A DNA stretch of 64,000 nucleotides from Rhodanobacter sp. UBA5168 (GTDB lineage: Bacteria; Pseudomonadota; Gammaproteobacteria; Xanthomonadales; Rhodanobacteraceae): positions 2,331 to 66,330 of the forward strand of contig DHXA01000107.1 of the NCBI GenBank assembly GCA_002413455.1, in the 5' to 3' direction. The first letter of the stretch is position 1. Every line of letters starts with the position of its first letter. Below, one piece after another: positions 8,434 through 16,933 of this stretch. The notes under the pieces are model-generated. The model saw only the letters and a program-made list of their open reading frames with translations. It was not told the origin of the DNA and did no database searches. The translations under genes and the position numbers were made by a program.

Positions 8434-9363
8434 TCAGGGCGCACTCGCCAGTGCCTTCGGAGACTCGCGGCGAGCGCGGGCGCGGGCGAGGCGCGCGGCC
8501 ACATCCTGCGCGATCCGCTCGGCCGCTGCCGGATGCCCTGCCAGATGCAGGAACGGCTCGATCAGCTCCAACTCCATGATCAGGAAGCGCCCCTTGCTGA
8601 CGACGCCGTCGACGCGCACGTAGGCGTGGTCGCCATGGCCGATGGCGGCCACGGCAGCCAGCGCGCGTTCGGCGGCGGCAAGGGTCGCGTCGTCGGGCCG
8701 GGCCGGCTCGGCGCTGCCGCCATGCTCGCCTTGCACGCGATAGTCGCCGGCAGCGGGCCGCTTGATCACGGCGTGACTGAATTCGCCGGCGAAATACAAC
8801 AGCGACCATTCGCCGGCGCTGACGACCTCCGGCACGAACGGCTGCACCAGATAATCGTAGTCGCGCGGCAGCTGCGTCACCGCCCGGGCGAACGCCGCGT
8901 CGCCAGCGGTGCCGCGCAACGTTTGCCAGGCGCCGCCGCTGATGGTCGGCTTGATCACCACCTGTTGCGCCGGCATTGCCGCCAGCACGTCGGGCAACTC
9001 GGCCGCGCAGACCAGCCGGGTCGGGATGATCGCAACATCATGCCGGGCCAGTTCGAGCAGGTAGCGCTTGTCGCTGTTCCAGCGCAGCAGGGCGCTGTCG
9101 TTGATGGTGGGCACGCCCAGCCGATCGAGCCGGTCCAGCCACTCAAGGAACGCTGCGTGGTGCTTGAAGTAATCCCAGATGGTGCGGATCAGCACCGCAT
9201 CGAACGTCGGCCAGTCCACCGTGGGGTCGTTCCACACGCAAACGATGGGCTGGATGCCGAGGCGCTCCAGCGAGGTGGCCAGATAGGCATCGTCCGGCTG
9301 GATCGCCGGGTGATCGGCGGAGGTGGCGAGGGCGAGCCGGTGCGCGGCAGTGTGGACAGACAT
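8434..9363 (-). CDS. ATP-grasp ligase, DcsG-like (RimK/glutathione synthase type)
   Basis: This 309-residue protein starts with a preATP-grasp domain (DDAYLATSLERLG, then VCVWNDPTVDW and RTIWDYFKHH). The ATP-grasp domain follows: WNSDKRYLLEL, VVIKPTISGGAW, YLVQPFV and a metal-binding ELELIEPFLHL near residue 280. This layout matches the family containing O-ureido-D-serine cyclo-ligase DcsG of D-cycloserine synthesis, most members of which are uncharacterised. The frame extends upstream, but the ATG at 9363 has GGGAGA in the right place. It forms a minus-strand pair with the YbhN-type gene, convergent to the GntA-like operon. Confidence 0.8.
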   Translation of the reverse strand: MSVHTAAHRLALATSADHPAIQPDDAYLATSLERLGIQPIVCVWNDPTVDWPTFDAVLIRTIWDYFKHHAAFLEWLDRLDRLGVPTINDSALLRWNSDKRYLLELARHDVAIIPTRLVCAAELPDVLAAMPAQQVVIKPTISGGAWQTLRGTAGDAAFARAVTQLPRDYDYLVQPFVPEVVSAGEWSLLYFAGEFSHAVIKRPAAGDYRVQGEHGGSAEPARPDDATLAAAERALAAVAAIGHGDHAYVRVDGVVSKGRFLIMELELIEPFLHLAGHPAAAERIAQDVAARLARARARRESPKALASAP

Positions 9364-9642
9364 GGCGACATCTCCCGTAACCGGAAAGGGCGCCCTTGGA
9401 CGGAGTCGCCTGCCGAGCGTGGCGGACATCGATCCGCTGCAGCACCCCTCGGTGGCGATGACGTCGCGGCGTTTCCGCAGCGCCATGAACCGGCAACGCG
9501 TGTCGCGATGCCGGCGACAGTGTTCCGAGGCCGTCGGCGCTTGTCAATTTGCCGGGCGGCGGCGGGCCAATGCCAACCCGCGCAACCGGCTGTGCCACAC
9601 GGGACTGGTCGAACCGGTACGGACAATGGCAAGGTAGCCGCC

Positions 9643-10971
9643 ATGCTGACCGAACCCGCCAATGCCTATGCCCGTCGCCTGAACACCTGGGACGCCGCGA
9701 TGATCGTCATCGGCGGCGTCATCGGTGCAGGCATCTTCATCACACCGGCAACGGTAGCGCAGAACACGTCGTCCGGCATGCAGGTGCTGATCCTGTGGGC
9801 GATCGGCGGCCTGCTTACCCTGGCCGGCGTGCTGTGTTACGCCGAGCTCGGCGCACGGCGACCACAGGCCGGTGGCATTTACGTGTACCTGCGCGAGGCG
9901 TTCGGTCTGCTGCCGGCGTTCCTGTTCGGCTGGACCATGGCGCTGATCAACTATCCCGGCAGCGTGGCGGCGGTGGTGACCAAGTTCGCCGTCTATTTCT
10001 GCCGGGCGCTGGGCGTGAGCCGGCTCTACGAACTGCCGGTCGCGGTCGGTGCGATCGTGTTCATCGTGGGCATCAACCTGTTCGGCATCCGTGCCGGTGC
10101 CTGGATGCAGAACATCTTCACCGTGCTGAAGGTGATGGCGATCGCCTTGCTGGTGGTGGCCGGCATGATGCTGGCGCATGGCCACCTGGGGCTGGTGCTG
10201 GCGGTGGACACCACGCGGCCGGTGTCCTCGTGGGCCTTTGCCGGCGCCTTGCTGCCGGTGCTGTTCGCCTATGGCGGCTTCCACTACCTCAACGATCTGG
10301 CCGGTGAAGTGCGCAACCCGCAGCGCACCCTGCCGCGTGCGCTGGGCATGGGCATGGTCGGCGTGGTGGTCTGCTACGTGCTGGTCAACTTCGCGTACCT
10401 GGCCGGGCTCGGCCATGCCGGTCTGGCGACCAGCATTGCGCCGGCGGCGGACCTGATGCAGAAGCTGTTCGGCGCGCACGGCGCCACCGTGATCGAGGTC
10501 GGCATTGCCTGTTCCACCTTCGGCTACTGCAGCATCGCGATCGCCGGCGGTGCCCGCGTGCTGCAGACGATGGGCGCGGACGGCGTGTTCTTCCGCGCCA
10601 CCGGGCGCGTCGATCCACGCACACGCGCGCCGCAGATCGCGCTGGCGGTGCTCGGCTTGTGGGCGATCGTGCTGACCGTGTCGGGCAGCTTCAACCAGCT
10701 GCTCAACTACACCACGGTGGGCGAATGGCTGGGCCATGTGTTCGGCATCGGCACGCTGTTCTGGTACCGCAAGCATTTCATCGACGATCCGGCGCCGTAC
10801 CGGGTGCCGTTCTATCCGCTGCTGCCGCTGATCTTCGTGATCACCGTGTTCGGCGTGATCGTGGCCAGCGCCATCCACGCGCCGGGCGATGCCGGCATGA
10901 GCCTGCTGATCATCGCGCTGGGTGTGCCGGTGTATTACGGCTGGCAGTGGTGGTCGCGCCGGCGTTCCTGA
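9643..10971 (+). CDS. APC superfamily amino-acid permease
   Basis: This 442-residue protein has about 12 membrane helices and the APC signature GVIGAGIFITPATVA in the first helix, then YAELGARRPQAGGIYVYL and FAYGGFHYLNDLAGEVRNPQRTLPRAL. Such carriers exchange or import amino acids at the inner membrane. Substrate specificity cannot be read. The ATG follows AAGGTAG. It is divergent from the DcsG-like gene across a 279-bp gap, which may contain shared promoters. It may therefore transport a precursor or product of that cluster, which is inference. Confidence 0.9.
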   Translation: MLTEPANAYARRLNTWDAAMIVIGGVIGAGIFITPATVAQNTSSGMQVLILWAIGGLLTLAGVLCYAELGARRPQAGGIYVYLREAFGLLPAFLFGWTMALINYPGSVAAVVTKFAVYFCRALGVSRLYELPVAVGAIVFIVGINLFGIRAGAWMQNIFTVLKVMAIALLVVAGMMLAHGHLGLVLAVDTTRPVSSWAFAGALLPVLFAYGGFHYLNDLAGEVRNPQRTLPRALGMGMVGVVVCYVLVNFAYLAGLGHAGLATSIAPAADLMQKLFGAHGATVIEVGIACSTFGYCSIAIAGGARVLQTMGADGVFFRATGRVDPRTRAPQIALAVLGLWAIVLTVSGSFNQLLNYTTVGEWLGHVFGIGTLFWYRKHFIDDPAPYRVPFYPLLPLIFVITVFGVIVASAIHAPGDAGMSLLIIALGVPVYYGWQWWSRRRS

Positions 10972-11001
10972 TTCTGTCCACAGGGGACTTCCTTCGGTCG
11001 T

Positions 11002-11070
11002 GGGAGCGGCTTCAGCCGCGATGCTCTGACTCGATGATTCTACAAAGGCATCGCGACTGAGGCCGCTCCT
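11002..11070. repeat. REP/BIME-type palindromic repeat
   Basis: GGGAGCGGCTTCAGCCGCGA begins the left arm (11002-11025). A near-complementary right arm occupies 11047-11070, separated by a 21-base spacer. This is the classic extragenic palindrome pair seen in pseudomonads and Xanthomonadales. It lies just downstream of the permease gene and may also stop transcription. Confidence 0.8.
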
Positions 11071-11082
11071 GCAATGCCATCT

Positions 11083-11105
11083 CGTCATTCCGGCGCAGGC
11101 CGGAG
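11083..11105. repeat. Second short REP-like palindrome (CATTCCGGC...GCCGGA)
   Basis: TCCGGC-GCAG-GCCGGA at 11089-11104 follows GTCATT, a form of the dispersed GTCATTCC(C/G)GCG...GCGGGAAT repeat. A related pair occurs at 48,291-48,407 in this window. Confidence 0.6.
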
Positions 11106-11238
11106 TAGCTTCACAACAGCGGAGCTGGTAATCGCACTTCGCGCCCTTCCAGTCCAACGCAGACGCCAATCTCTGCACGTTGCACTTCACACCACCGCCG
11201 CATAATGCCCGGGCATCTCATCGCGAGGCCTGTTGCGC

Positions 11239-13362
11239 ATGAATCGTCGACTATCGATCTGGCTGTACCTGTGCTGCCTGAGCGCCTGTCATGCGGCGAG
11301 CCTCCCCGCCGTCGCAAATCTCGCCAGCCTCGATCCCATCGCGCACGTGGCACTCGACCAGGTCCAGCGCACGGGCATCGTCGAACACGCCGCCGACGGT
11401 GTGGCGCAACAGCGCTATGCCTTCCAGCCCGCGGCACACCCGCAAATCGTGTTGACTCCTGCCCACGGCATGTGGAACTGGTCGAAGCAGGGCGAACTGC
11501 GTCTGCGGGTGCAGAACGCGATGGCATGGGCGGTGACGCTGACCGTCGATATCGACGATGCCGCCGGCCAGCATCTGCAGGCGACCGTGGGCGTGCCGGC
11601 CGGGCCGGCGCAGACGCTGGTGATTCAGCTGCACGCAACGTCGCCGCGCGGCGAGGGCATGCAGGTGGGGCCGCCGATGCCGTTCGACGACCGCGGTCAG
11701 TCGATCCTGCTGGCGACCTCGGTGCAGGGCGCGCTGGATCTGCACAAGGTCAGCACCATCCGCCTCGGCGTGCCCGCGCCGCAGGCCGTGCAGACGCTGC
11801 TGTTCGGTCGCCTCGACACCGCGCCGGGCGACGCCACGCTGCACGATGCCTATGCCGGCATCGTCGACCGCTACGGACAATTCGCGCGTGGTCAGTGGCC
11901 AGAGAAGATCGATTCCGATGCCGCGTTGCGCATGGCCGGGAAGGCGCCCGTAACTGGAACGCCGGCCAGCGGGCTGGATGCCTACGGTGGACGTCCGGAC
12001 GTCCATGGCTTGAGCAAGACCGGCTGGTTCCACGCGCAGAAAACCGCCGGCCGCTGGCGACTGGTAACGCCCGACGGCCACGCGTTCTTCTCGCTTGGCG
12101 TCAACGCGCTGATTACCGACGGCGGCCGCAGCTATGTCGAGGGCCGCGAGTTCATGTTCCGTGACCTGCCGCCGACCAGCGGCGAGTGGGCGGCGTTCTA
12201 CGGCAGCGGCGACAACCGCAACAAGGATCAGGGCGCCAGCCAGGGCATCGGCTACAACCATGGCCGCTGGTTCGATTTCTACGCGGCCAACCTGTATCGC
12301 ATCGACGGCAGGAACTGGCTGGATGCATGGCGCGCACGCACGCTGGATCGCCTGCGGACCTGGGGCTTCAACACCATCGGCAACTGGAGCGACGACGCAC
12401 TGGGTCGCGCGCATCGGCTGCCGTACACACGCTCGATCAACATCGCCGGCGACTACGCGAATGTCTCCAGTGGCTACGACTACTGGGGCCGCATGCCCGA
12501 TCCGTTCGATCCGCGCTTTGTGCAAGCGACGGAAGCGGCGGTGATCAAAGCGAGCGCCGGCGTGCGCAACGATCCCTACCTGCTCGGCTATTTCGCCGAC
12601 AACGAACTGGCCTGGGCCGGCGGCGGCCCGCAAGGCCGCTGGGGACTGGCTCTCGGCACGCTGGCCGGCGACGCGAAGAGTCCGGCCAAGCAGGCGTTCA
12701 TCGCGATGCTGCGCAAGAAATACGTGGCGCCGGAAACGCTGTCCGCCGCGTGGGGTATCGCACTGGGCTCATGGGATGCATTGAACGTCACCGGCTTCGC
12801 CGCGCCCGCGCCAAACGAGGCTCATCCGGCGATTGCCGCCGATTACAGCGCGTGGCTGCGCCGCTACGCCGATACCTATTTCCGCACCGTGGCCGAGGCG
12901 ATCCGCCGCCACGATCCTCACCACCTGTTCCTCGGCGGCCGCTTCGCGGTCAACACGCCCGAAGCCGTCGCCGCCTGCGCGCAGTACTGCGACGTGGTCA
13001 GCTTCAACGTCTACGCCGACCTGCCGCAGCACGGCTTCGATGCCGCCGCGATGCACGTGCTCGACAAGCCGGTACTGATCAGCGAGTTCCACTTCGGTTC
13101 CGACGACCGCGGTCCGTTCGGCAAGGGCGTGGTGTCGGTATGGAACGAGCAGCAGCGCGGTGAGGCGTATGCGCGCTTCATCGCCGCTGCCGTTGCTGAT
13201 CCGAACATCGTTGGTGCGCACTGGTTCCAGTACACCGATCAGCCGGTGACCGGCCGCCTGCTCGATGGCGAGAACAGCCATATCGGGCTGGTGGGGATTA
13301 CGGATATTCCGTTTGGTTTTGTTGATGCGTTGCGTAGGGCGAACCTGCACACGCAAAGATGA
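11239..13362 (+). CDS. GH-A clan glycoside hydrolase lipoprotein (beta-agarase/beta-galactosidase-like)
   Basis: This 707-residue protein has an N-terminal signal with a lipobox (LSAC, Cys17), suggesting an outer-membrane lipoprotein. The first part (about 20-230) looks like a beta-sandwich. A TIM-barrel follows, starting near GWFHAQKTAGRWRLVTPDGH. The Asn455-Glu456 pair (DNELAW) fits the acid/base position and Glu616 (ISEFHFG) fits the nucleophile of clan GH-A retaining glycosidases. The overall form recalls GH50 agarases and GH42 enzymes, but the substrate is not certain. Isolated, with no transporter or sugar-kinase neighbours. A TTG two codons upstream is a less likely start. Confidence 0.8.
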   Translation: MNRRLSIWLYLCCLSACHAASLPAVANLASLDPIAHVALDQVQRTGIVEHAADGVAQQRYAFQPAAHPQIVLTPAHGMWNWSKQGELRLRVQNAMAWAVTLTVDIDDAAGQHLQATVGVPAGPAQTLVIQLHATSPRGEGMQVGPPMPFDDRGQSILLATSVQGALDLHKVSTIRLGVPAPQAVQTLLFGRLDTAPGDATLHDAYAGIVDRYGQFARGQWPEKIDSDAALRMAGKAPVTGTPASGLDAYGGRPDVHGLSKTGWFHAQKTAGRWRLVTPDGHAFFSLGVNALITDGGRSYVEGREFMFRDLPPTSGEWAAFYGSGDNRNKDQGASQGIGYNHGRWFDFYAANLYRIDGRNWLDAWRARTLDRLRTWGFNTIGNWSDDALGRAHRLPYTRSINIAGDYANVSSGYDYWGRMPDPFDPRFVQATEAAVIKASAGVRNDPYLLGYFADNELAWAGGGPQGRWGLALGTLAGDAKSPAKQAFIAMLRKKYVAPETLSAAWGIALGSWDALNVTGFAAPAPNEAHPAIAADYSAWLRRYADTYFRTVAEAIRRHDPHHLFLGGRFAVNTPEAVAACAQYCDVVSFNVYADLPQHGFDAAAMHVLDKPVLISEFHFGSDDRGPFGKGVVSVWNEQQRGEAYARFIAAAVADPNIVGAHWFQYTDQPVTGRLLDGENSHIGLVGITDIPFGFVDALRRANLHTQR

Positions 13363-13395
13363 TGAGATTGGGCAGGTTATTTGAGGTGATTATTA

Positions 13396-13803
13396 TTAAC
13401 TATCGTTAGAATATGTCAGCACTAACTGCTTCAGCTTGATGATTTTTAAGCCAATACGATGGTTGCCAATAACTGTAATCTCAGCATCCACTTCAACAGT
13501 AATTGTTTTGTCCACGGTTCCAGGGGACCCAATTTTCATGATGGATTGTCTAATAATCGCGGCAGGCGAATTTTCAACGTCGTCCGGCGCGATAGGAAAA
13601 CCAATATTTTGGCATTTATCGGGGAAGATTAATGTGCTGTGCACGCCATCGCTCAAAATTCTTCCTTGGAAGGACACACTTTCTCCAGTTGACTGATCGC
13701 CATCATGTTTTGCTGAGCAAACATTTGTTCCACTTGCCATGGTGGCCTGGAATGCGAGCGTGATGGCGACGGCAAATGCCGCGCGAATAATGGAGATATT
13801 CAT
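13396..13803 (-). CDS. Small secreted protein downstream of Rhs gene; candidate immunity or accessory protein
   Basis: This 135-residue protein is not recognised. It has a clear signal peptide (about residues 1-23, ending in ATMASG) and a beta-rich mature part with two cysteines (near residues 29 and 64), consistent with a periplasmic location. Base composition is much more AT-rich than the window average, matching the 3' half of the Rhs gene located 9 bp upstream on the same strand. Small orphan genes directly behind Rhs tips usually encode immunity proteins; a periplasmic one would fit a toxin acting outside the cytoplasm. That role is inferred. Confidence 0.6.
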   Translation of the reverse strand: MNISIIRAAFAVAITLAFQATMASGTNVCSAKHDGDQSTGESVSFQGRILSDGVHSTLIFPDKCQNIGFPIAPDDVENSPAAIIRQSIMKIGSPGTVDKTITVEVDAEITVIGNHRIGLKIIKLKQLVLTYSNDS

Positions 13804-13812
13804 GCCAACTCC

Positions 13813-14790
13813 TTATTGGCTCAACCAGCTTTTAACTGAAAGATCGGAATACTTTTCTATGGCGGCGTCGCGCCTCGTCTCAACCTCGTTTGCAGGCCAG
13901 TTGCTCCTCCAGAGGACGTACGTTGAATTATAATTGAGGCCTTGATAGATGAACGATTGAAGGCGATAGGCATTGTGTTCCGTGGCCCGAACTGTATCTT
14001 GGTTTTCGGATATTCCGACCTTGCGCCTTGCGGCATCATCCACTCCATGTTGACCTTCGTGACCCACAATCGCCGCCATTTCTATCGTGGGTTGACTGCC
14101 AATTTCGCTAATTTGCTTGAAATCAAAAGTAATCTTATCAGCGCCAGTAAATGAGTTGTGTCCTATCTCAGCGGGATTTCCCGTGCTAGTTGTGCCTTCC
14201 TTGATAAAGACGGAGTTTCCACTGCTATTTTTAGATCCGCTATTTCCGTAATACCCAAGAACTGCTGAAAAGGCCTTGCCTTCAGCAGAATGAGAAGAAT
14301 ACGCACCTGCGGCATCCTTCAACTTTGCATAAGCCTTATCGAAATCTTGGCATCCGCCTTTTGTTTCGCAATAGTACTGACCAAACGGATCTATTCTAGA
14401 GGTCGGGTTATTTCCGACATATGAATATCTATTGAAGTATCCTATTTCCCCCGCGGCTGGGCCGACCGGGTCGACACTCAAGAATCTTCCCGTGTTCGGA
14501 TCGTAGTAGCGCGCCTGCATATAGACGAGTCCGGTGTCCGGATCGTTCACATGCCCGGTATAGCCTGGCCCGTTCGGCGCCGGGTTCATGCTCGTTACCG
14601 CCGTACCATACGGCGCGTAGTCATATCTTGCGGTGATGTTGCCGTTTGCGTCGGCTTCAGCCAGTACGGTGCCCTGCGGATCGGTGTAGACGTAGGTCAC
14701 TGTCCCGGCATGCAACAAGCCACAGAAAAGCAGAATCAATACACCGCCGATCCAGTGGCAGTTGAACCATCTTCCTTTACGACCGCCCAT
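13813..14790 (-). CDS. Short Rhs-type protein with C-terminal HExxH zincin-like tip
   Basis: This 325-residue protein has an N-terminal hydrophobic signal (about 14-28). A single Rhs-repeat end module follows: YVYTDPQGTVLAEAD, then RYDYAPYGT, the ARYYDPNTGRFLSVDP core (93-108) and the closing DPFG (134-137). Everything after DPFG is a variable tip with HEGQH at 244-248, matching the zinc-metallopeptidase HExxH pattern; Glu271 in the ATEHNAY segment is a possible third ligand. The tip and the gene behind it are AT-rich compared with the N-terminal part. Full Rhs toxins carry many repeats; this one is a minimal carrier. A 5' extension to 14859 is open but lacks signal-like features. Confidence 0.75.
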   Translation of the reverse strand: MGGRKGRWFNCHWIGGVLILLFCGLLHAGTVTYVYTDPQGTVLAEADANGNITARYDYAPYGTAVTSMNPAPNGPGYTGHVNDPDTGLVYMQARYYDPNTGRFLSVDPVGPAAGEIGYFNRYSYVGNNPTSRIDPFGQYYCETKGGCQDFDKAYAKLKDAAGAYSSHSAEGKAFSAVLGYYGNSGSKNSSGNSVFIKEGTTSTGNPAEIGHNSFTGADKITFDFKQISEIGSQPTIEMAAIVGHEGQHGVDDAARRKVGISENQDTVRATEHNAYRLQSFIYQGLNYNSTYVLWRSNWPANEVETRRDAAIEKYSDLSVKSWLSQ

Positions 14791-14874
14791 ATCCCTTCCC
14801 CTTGGCGTTGCTCCGATATCGTGGGAACAGCCTACACCCACGCCTGAGCTCCTTGGCAAGTGTCAATCACGACG

Positions 14875-16269
14875 TTAGTTCTTGTTTTCACGCTCGCGCC
14901 GCCGATGCTCGCCCTCGGCGATCGCCTTGAACCGATTCATCGTCTGCAGCCACAGGGGATCGTGGCTGGCCTCGTTTTCGCTCTTGGTGTCGGGAACGCG
15001 GTTGAACGGGATGCGCATCGGTGCGGCGTCGTGTTCGAGCGCCAGCTGCATGCTGCCGAAGTAGAGCTTGTTGTAGCCGAACTTCGCGTTGATGCGATCG
15101 ACCAGCGCGTCGACGCGGCCGGTATCGTGTATCGGTGCGAACAACGAGCCGCTGCTTTGCGTGCGTGGTATTAGACGCATCAAAGTCACGCTGACCGATA
15201 GTGGCGTGGCGTCGACCGGGCCGGGCCACTCCTGCGCATCCTGCGCTCGTGGCACTCGGGCATCCATGCCCAGCGGCAGTGGATGACGGTTGCCGCTGTC
15301 CAGCATGCCGTTCAACAGACGCAGCAGCTCGCGGCTGTCGTCGGTGGGATCGAAGGCGAGGTCGCGTTCCCAGCGTTGGTCGTGGCCGATGAAACGGATG
15401 CGCACGGCCATGGCGCCGCTGAGCATCTCCTCGCGGCGCATGCGCATCGCCGCCTTCACCAGCAGTTTCTTCAGCACCGCACGGGCGCCGATGGCGCTGC
15501 GCAGTTCCGGGCCCAGTACGTGCGAGTGGCCGATCGAGCCGCGTGAAGTGGGTGCAGTCGGCAGCCACGCGCCGCGCAGCAGCCCCCACATGCGCTCGCC
15601 TTCGATGCCGCCCCAGACATGCCGCAGCCGGTGCTTGTCGGCGGCGGTGAGCTGGGCCACGGTGGTGATGGCGGCTTCGTGCAGGCGCATTTCCATCGAA
15701 CGACCGACGCCGCACAGGTCGCGCAGTTCCAGCCCGTGCAAGGCGTGCGGCAGGTCGGCCTGTTCGATCACGGTAAGGCCGTCGGGCTTGCGCATGTCCG
15801 AGGCGGTCTTGGCCAGGAAGTCGTTCGGCGCGATGCCGATCGAGCAGCGGATCGCGCCGCCGGGTGCAGCCAATGCCACTTCGTCTTTCACCTGCTGCGC
15901 GATGGCTTCGGCGACGTCGCGCCGGCGCTGGCGGCCGACCAGTTCGCAGGCCACTTCATCGATCGAGCCGACGCGCACGATCGGGATCGCGTGGTCGATC
16001 GCCTCGATCAGGCGGTGGTGCCAATACACATAGCGTTCCGGTCGCGCCACGCGGATTTCGATACCGGGGCATAGCCGTCGTGCCTCGCGCACCATCGTGC
16101 CGGTGCTGACGCCGAACGCCTTCGCCTCGTAGCTGGCGGCGATCAGGCTGGTGGTTTCGGCGGCCACCGGGGCCACGCCGACCGGCCGCCCGCGCAAGGT
16201 CGGATCCTCGTGCTGTTCGACCGAGGCAAAGTAACTGTTGAAGTCGACGAACAGGCTGCGCAGGCTCAT
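14875..16269 (-). CDS. Y-family DNA polymerase (DinB/UmuC type)
   Basis: This 464-residue protein has the Y-family catalytic acids: Asp9 in FVDFNSYF and Asp104-Glu105 in GSIDEV. NDFLAKTASDMRKPDG and a helix-hairpin-helix (LRDLCGVGRSMEMRL) follow. It is about 100 residues longer than the DNA polymerase IV at 3826-4914, the excess lying in the little-finger and C-terminal region (RHPLPLGMD to the end). It is not next to imuA or dnaE2, so it is not a standard ImuB. Start at 16269 chosen because MSLRSLFVDF is the normal N-terminus. It would act in translesion synthesis. Confidence 0.88.
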   Translation of the reverse strand: MSLRSLFVDFNSYFASVEQHEDPTLRGRPVGVAPVAAETTSLIAASYEAKAFGVSTGTMVREARRLCPGIEIRVARPERYVYWHHRLIEAIDHAIPIVRVGSIDEVACELVGRQRRRDVAEAIAQQVKDEVALAAPGGAIRCSIGIAPNDFLAKTASDMRKPDGLTVIEQADLPHALHGLELRDLCGVGRSMEMRLHEAAITTVAQLTAADKHRLRHVWGGIEGERMWGLLRGAWLPTAPTSRGSIGHSHVLGPELRSAIGARAVLKKLLVKAAMRMRREEMLSGAMAVRIRFIGHDQRWERDLAFDPTDDSRELLRLLNGMLDSGNRHPLPLGMDARVPRAQDAQEWPGPVDATPLSVSVTLMRLIPRTQSSGSLFAPIHDTGRVDALVDRINAKFGYNKLYFGSMQLALEHDAAPMRIPFNRVPDTKSENEASHDPLWLQTMNRFKAIAEGEHRRRERENKN

Positions 16270-16433
16270 GGTTGTCTCGCAAGCAGGCGAAGCGTTGTAG
16301 CTTGCGCCGATCTCGCGTGGGGAGACAGTGAGCCTGCCCGACGCGACGGAATCAGCTAGGCTGGCGCCACCGCGGGGAAGGGGATGGCATGGGGATGCCA
16401 CCTCGCGGTTCTTCATCCACTCAAGGGGGTTTT

Positions 16434-16865
16434 ATGGGTACTTCTTCGTTTGCTGCGTTGGCCGGCATGGGTATGGCTGCCATGCTGGTGATGTTCGTGG
16501 GCGGCATCCTGATCGCCGCACTGGTGCTGTCGGTGGCGTTCCGGCTGGTGGTTGGCTGCATGCCGTCCTATCTACGTTCGCTGGGCGCCGTGGTGCTGAC
16601 GGCGATTGCCGTGGTGGTGGCGTCGGTGGTGCTGGGCATGGTGCTGCACGGCACCGCGAGTGGGCTGCTGTCGGCGGTCGTGCAGTTTCTGGTCGGCGCA
16701 GCGGTGATCAATTACCTGCTGCTGGCGCAGAACGGCAGCCAGATCGGCTACGGCAAGGCGTGTGTGGTGGAGCTGGTCTATATGGTGATCGGCTTTGTGC
16801 TGGCGCTGGTCATCGGCTTGCTGCTGGCGATGGTGTTCGGTGCGGCGTTGTTCGGCATGCACTGA
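16434..16865 (+). CDS. Hypothetical four-helix membrane protein
   Basis: This 143-residue protein is almost wholly hydrophobic, with four predicted membrane helices (about 8-35, 46-66, 71-92 and 112-138). No family is recognised. AAGGGGGT before the ATG at 16434 is a strong ribosome-binding site; an upstream in-frame ATG at 16389 is less likely. The gene ends before a bidirectional terminator, so it is a single-gene unit. Confidence 0.7.
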   Translation: MGTSSFAALAGMGMAAMLVMFVGGILIAALVLSVAFRLVVGCMPSYLRSLGAVVLTAIAVVVASVVLGMVLHGTASGLLSAVVQFLVGAAVINYLLLAQNGSQIGYGKACVVELVYMVIGFVLALVIGLLLAMVFGAALFGMH

Positions 16866-16888
16866 GCGCGCTGCAGTCGTGCCGGATG

Positions 16889-16921
16889 CAAAGAAGGGCG
16901 GATGAACTCCACCCTTCTTTG
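16889..16921. terminator. Bidirectional intrinsic terminator
   Basis: A perfect 10-bp stem (CAAAGAAGGG and its complement CCCTTCTTTG) encloses a 13-base loop. The outer A/T ends give a short U-run in both directions. It separates the membrane-protein gene at 16434 from the convergent operon ending at 16934. Confidence 0.8.
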
Positions 16922-16933
16922 TGCGCGATCAGC

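Noticed and set aside
9544-11190. Minus-strand open frame of 548 codons
   Set aside because: Antisense to the APC permease; product is a His/Gln/Arg-rich low-complexity string.
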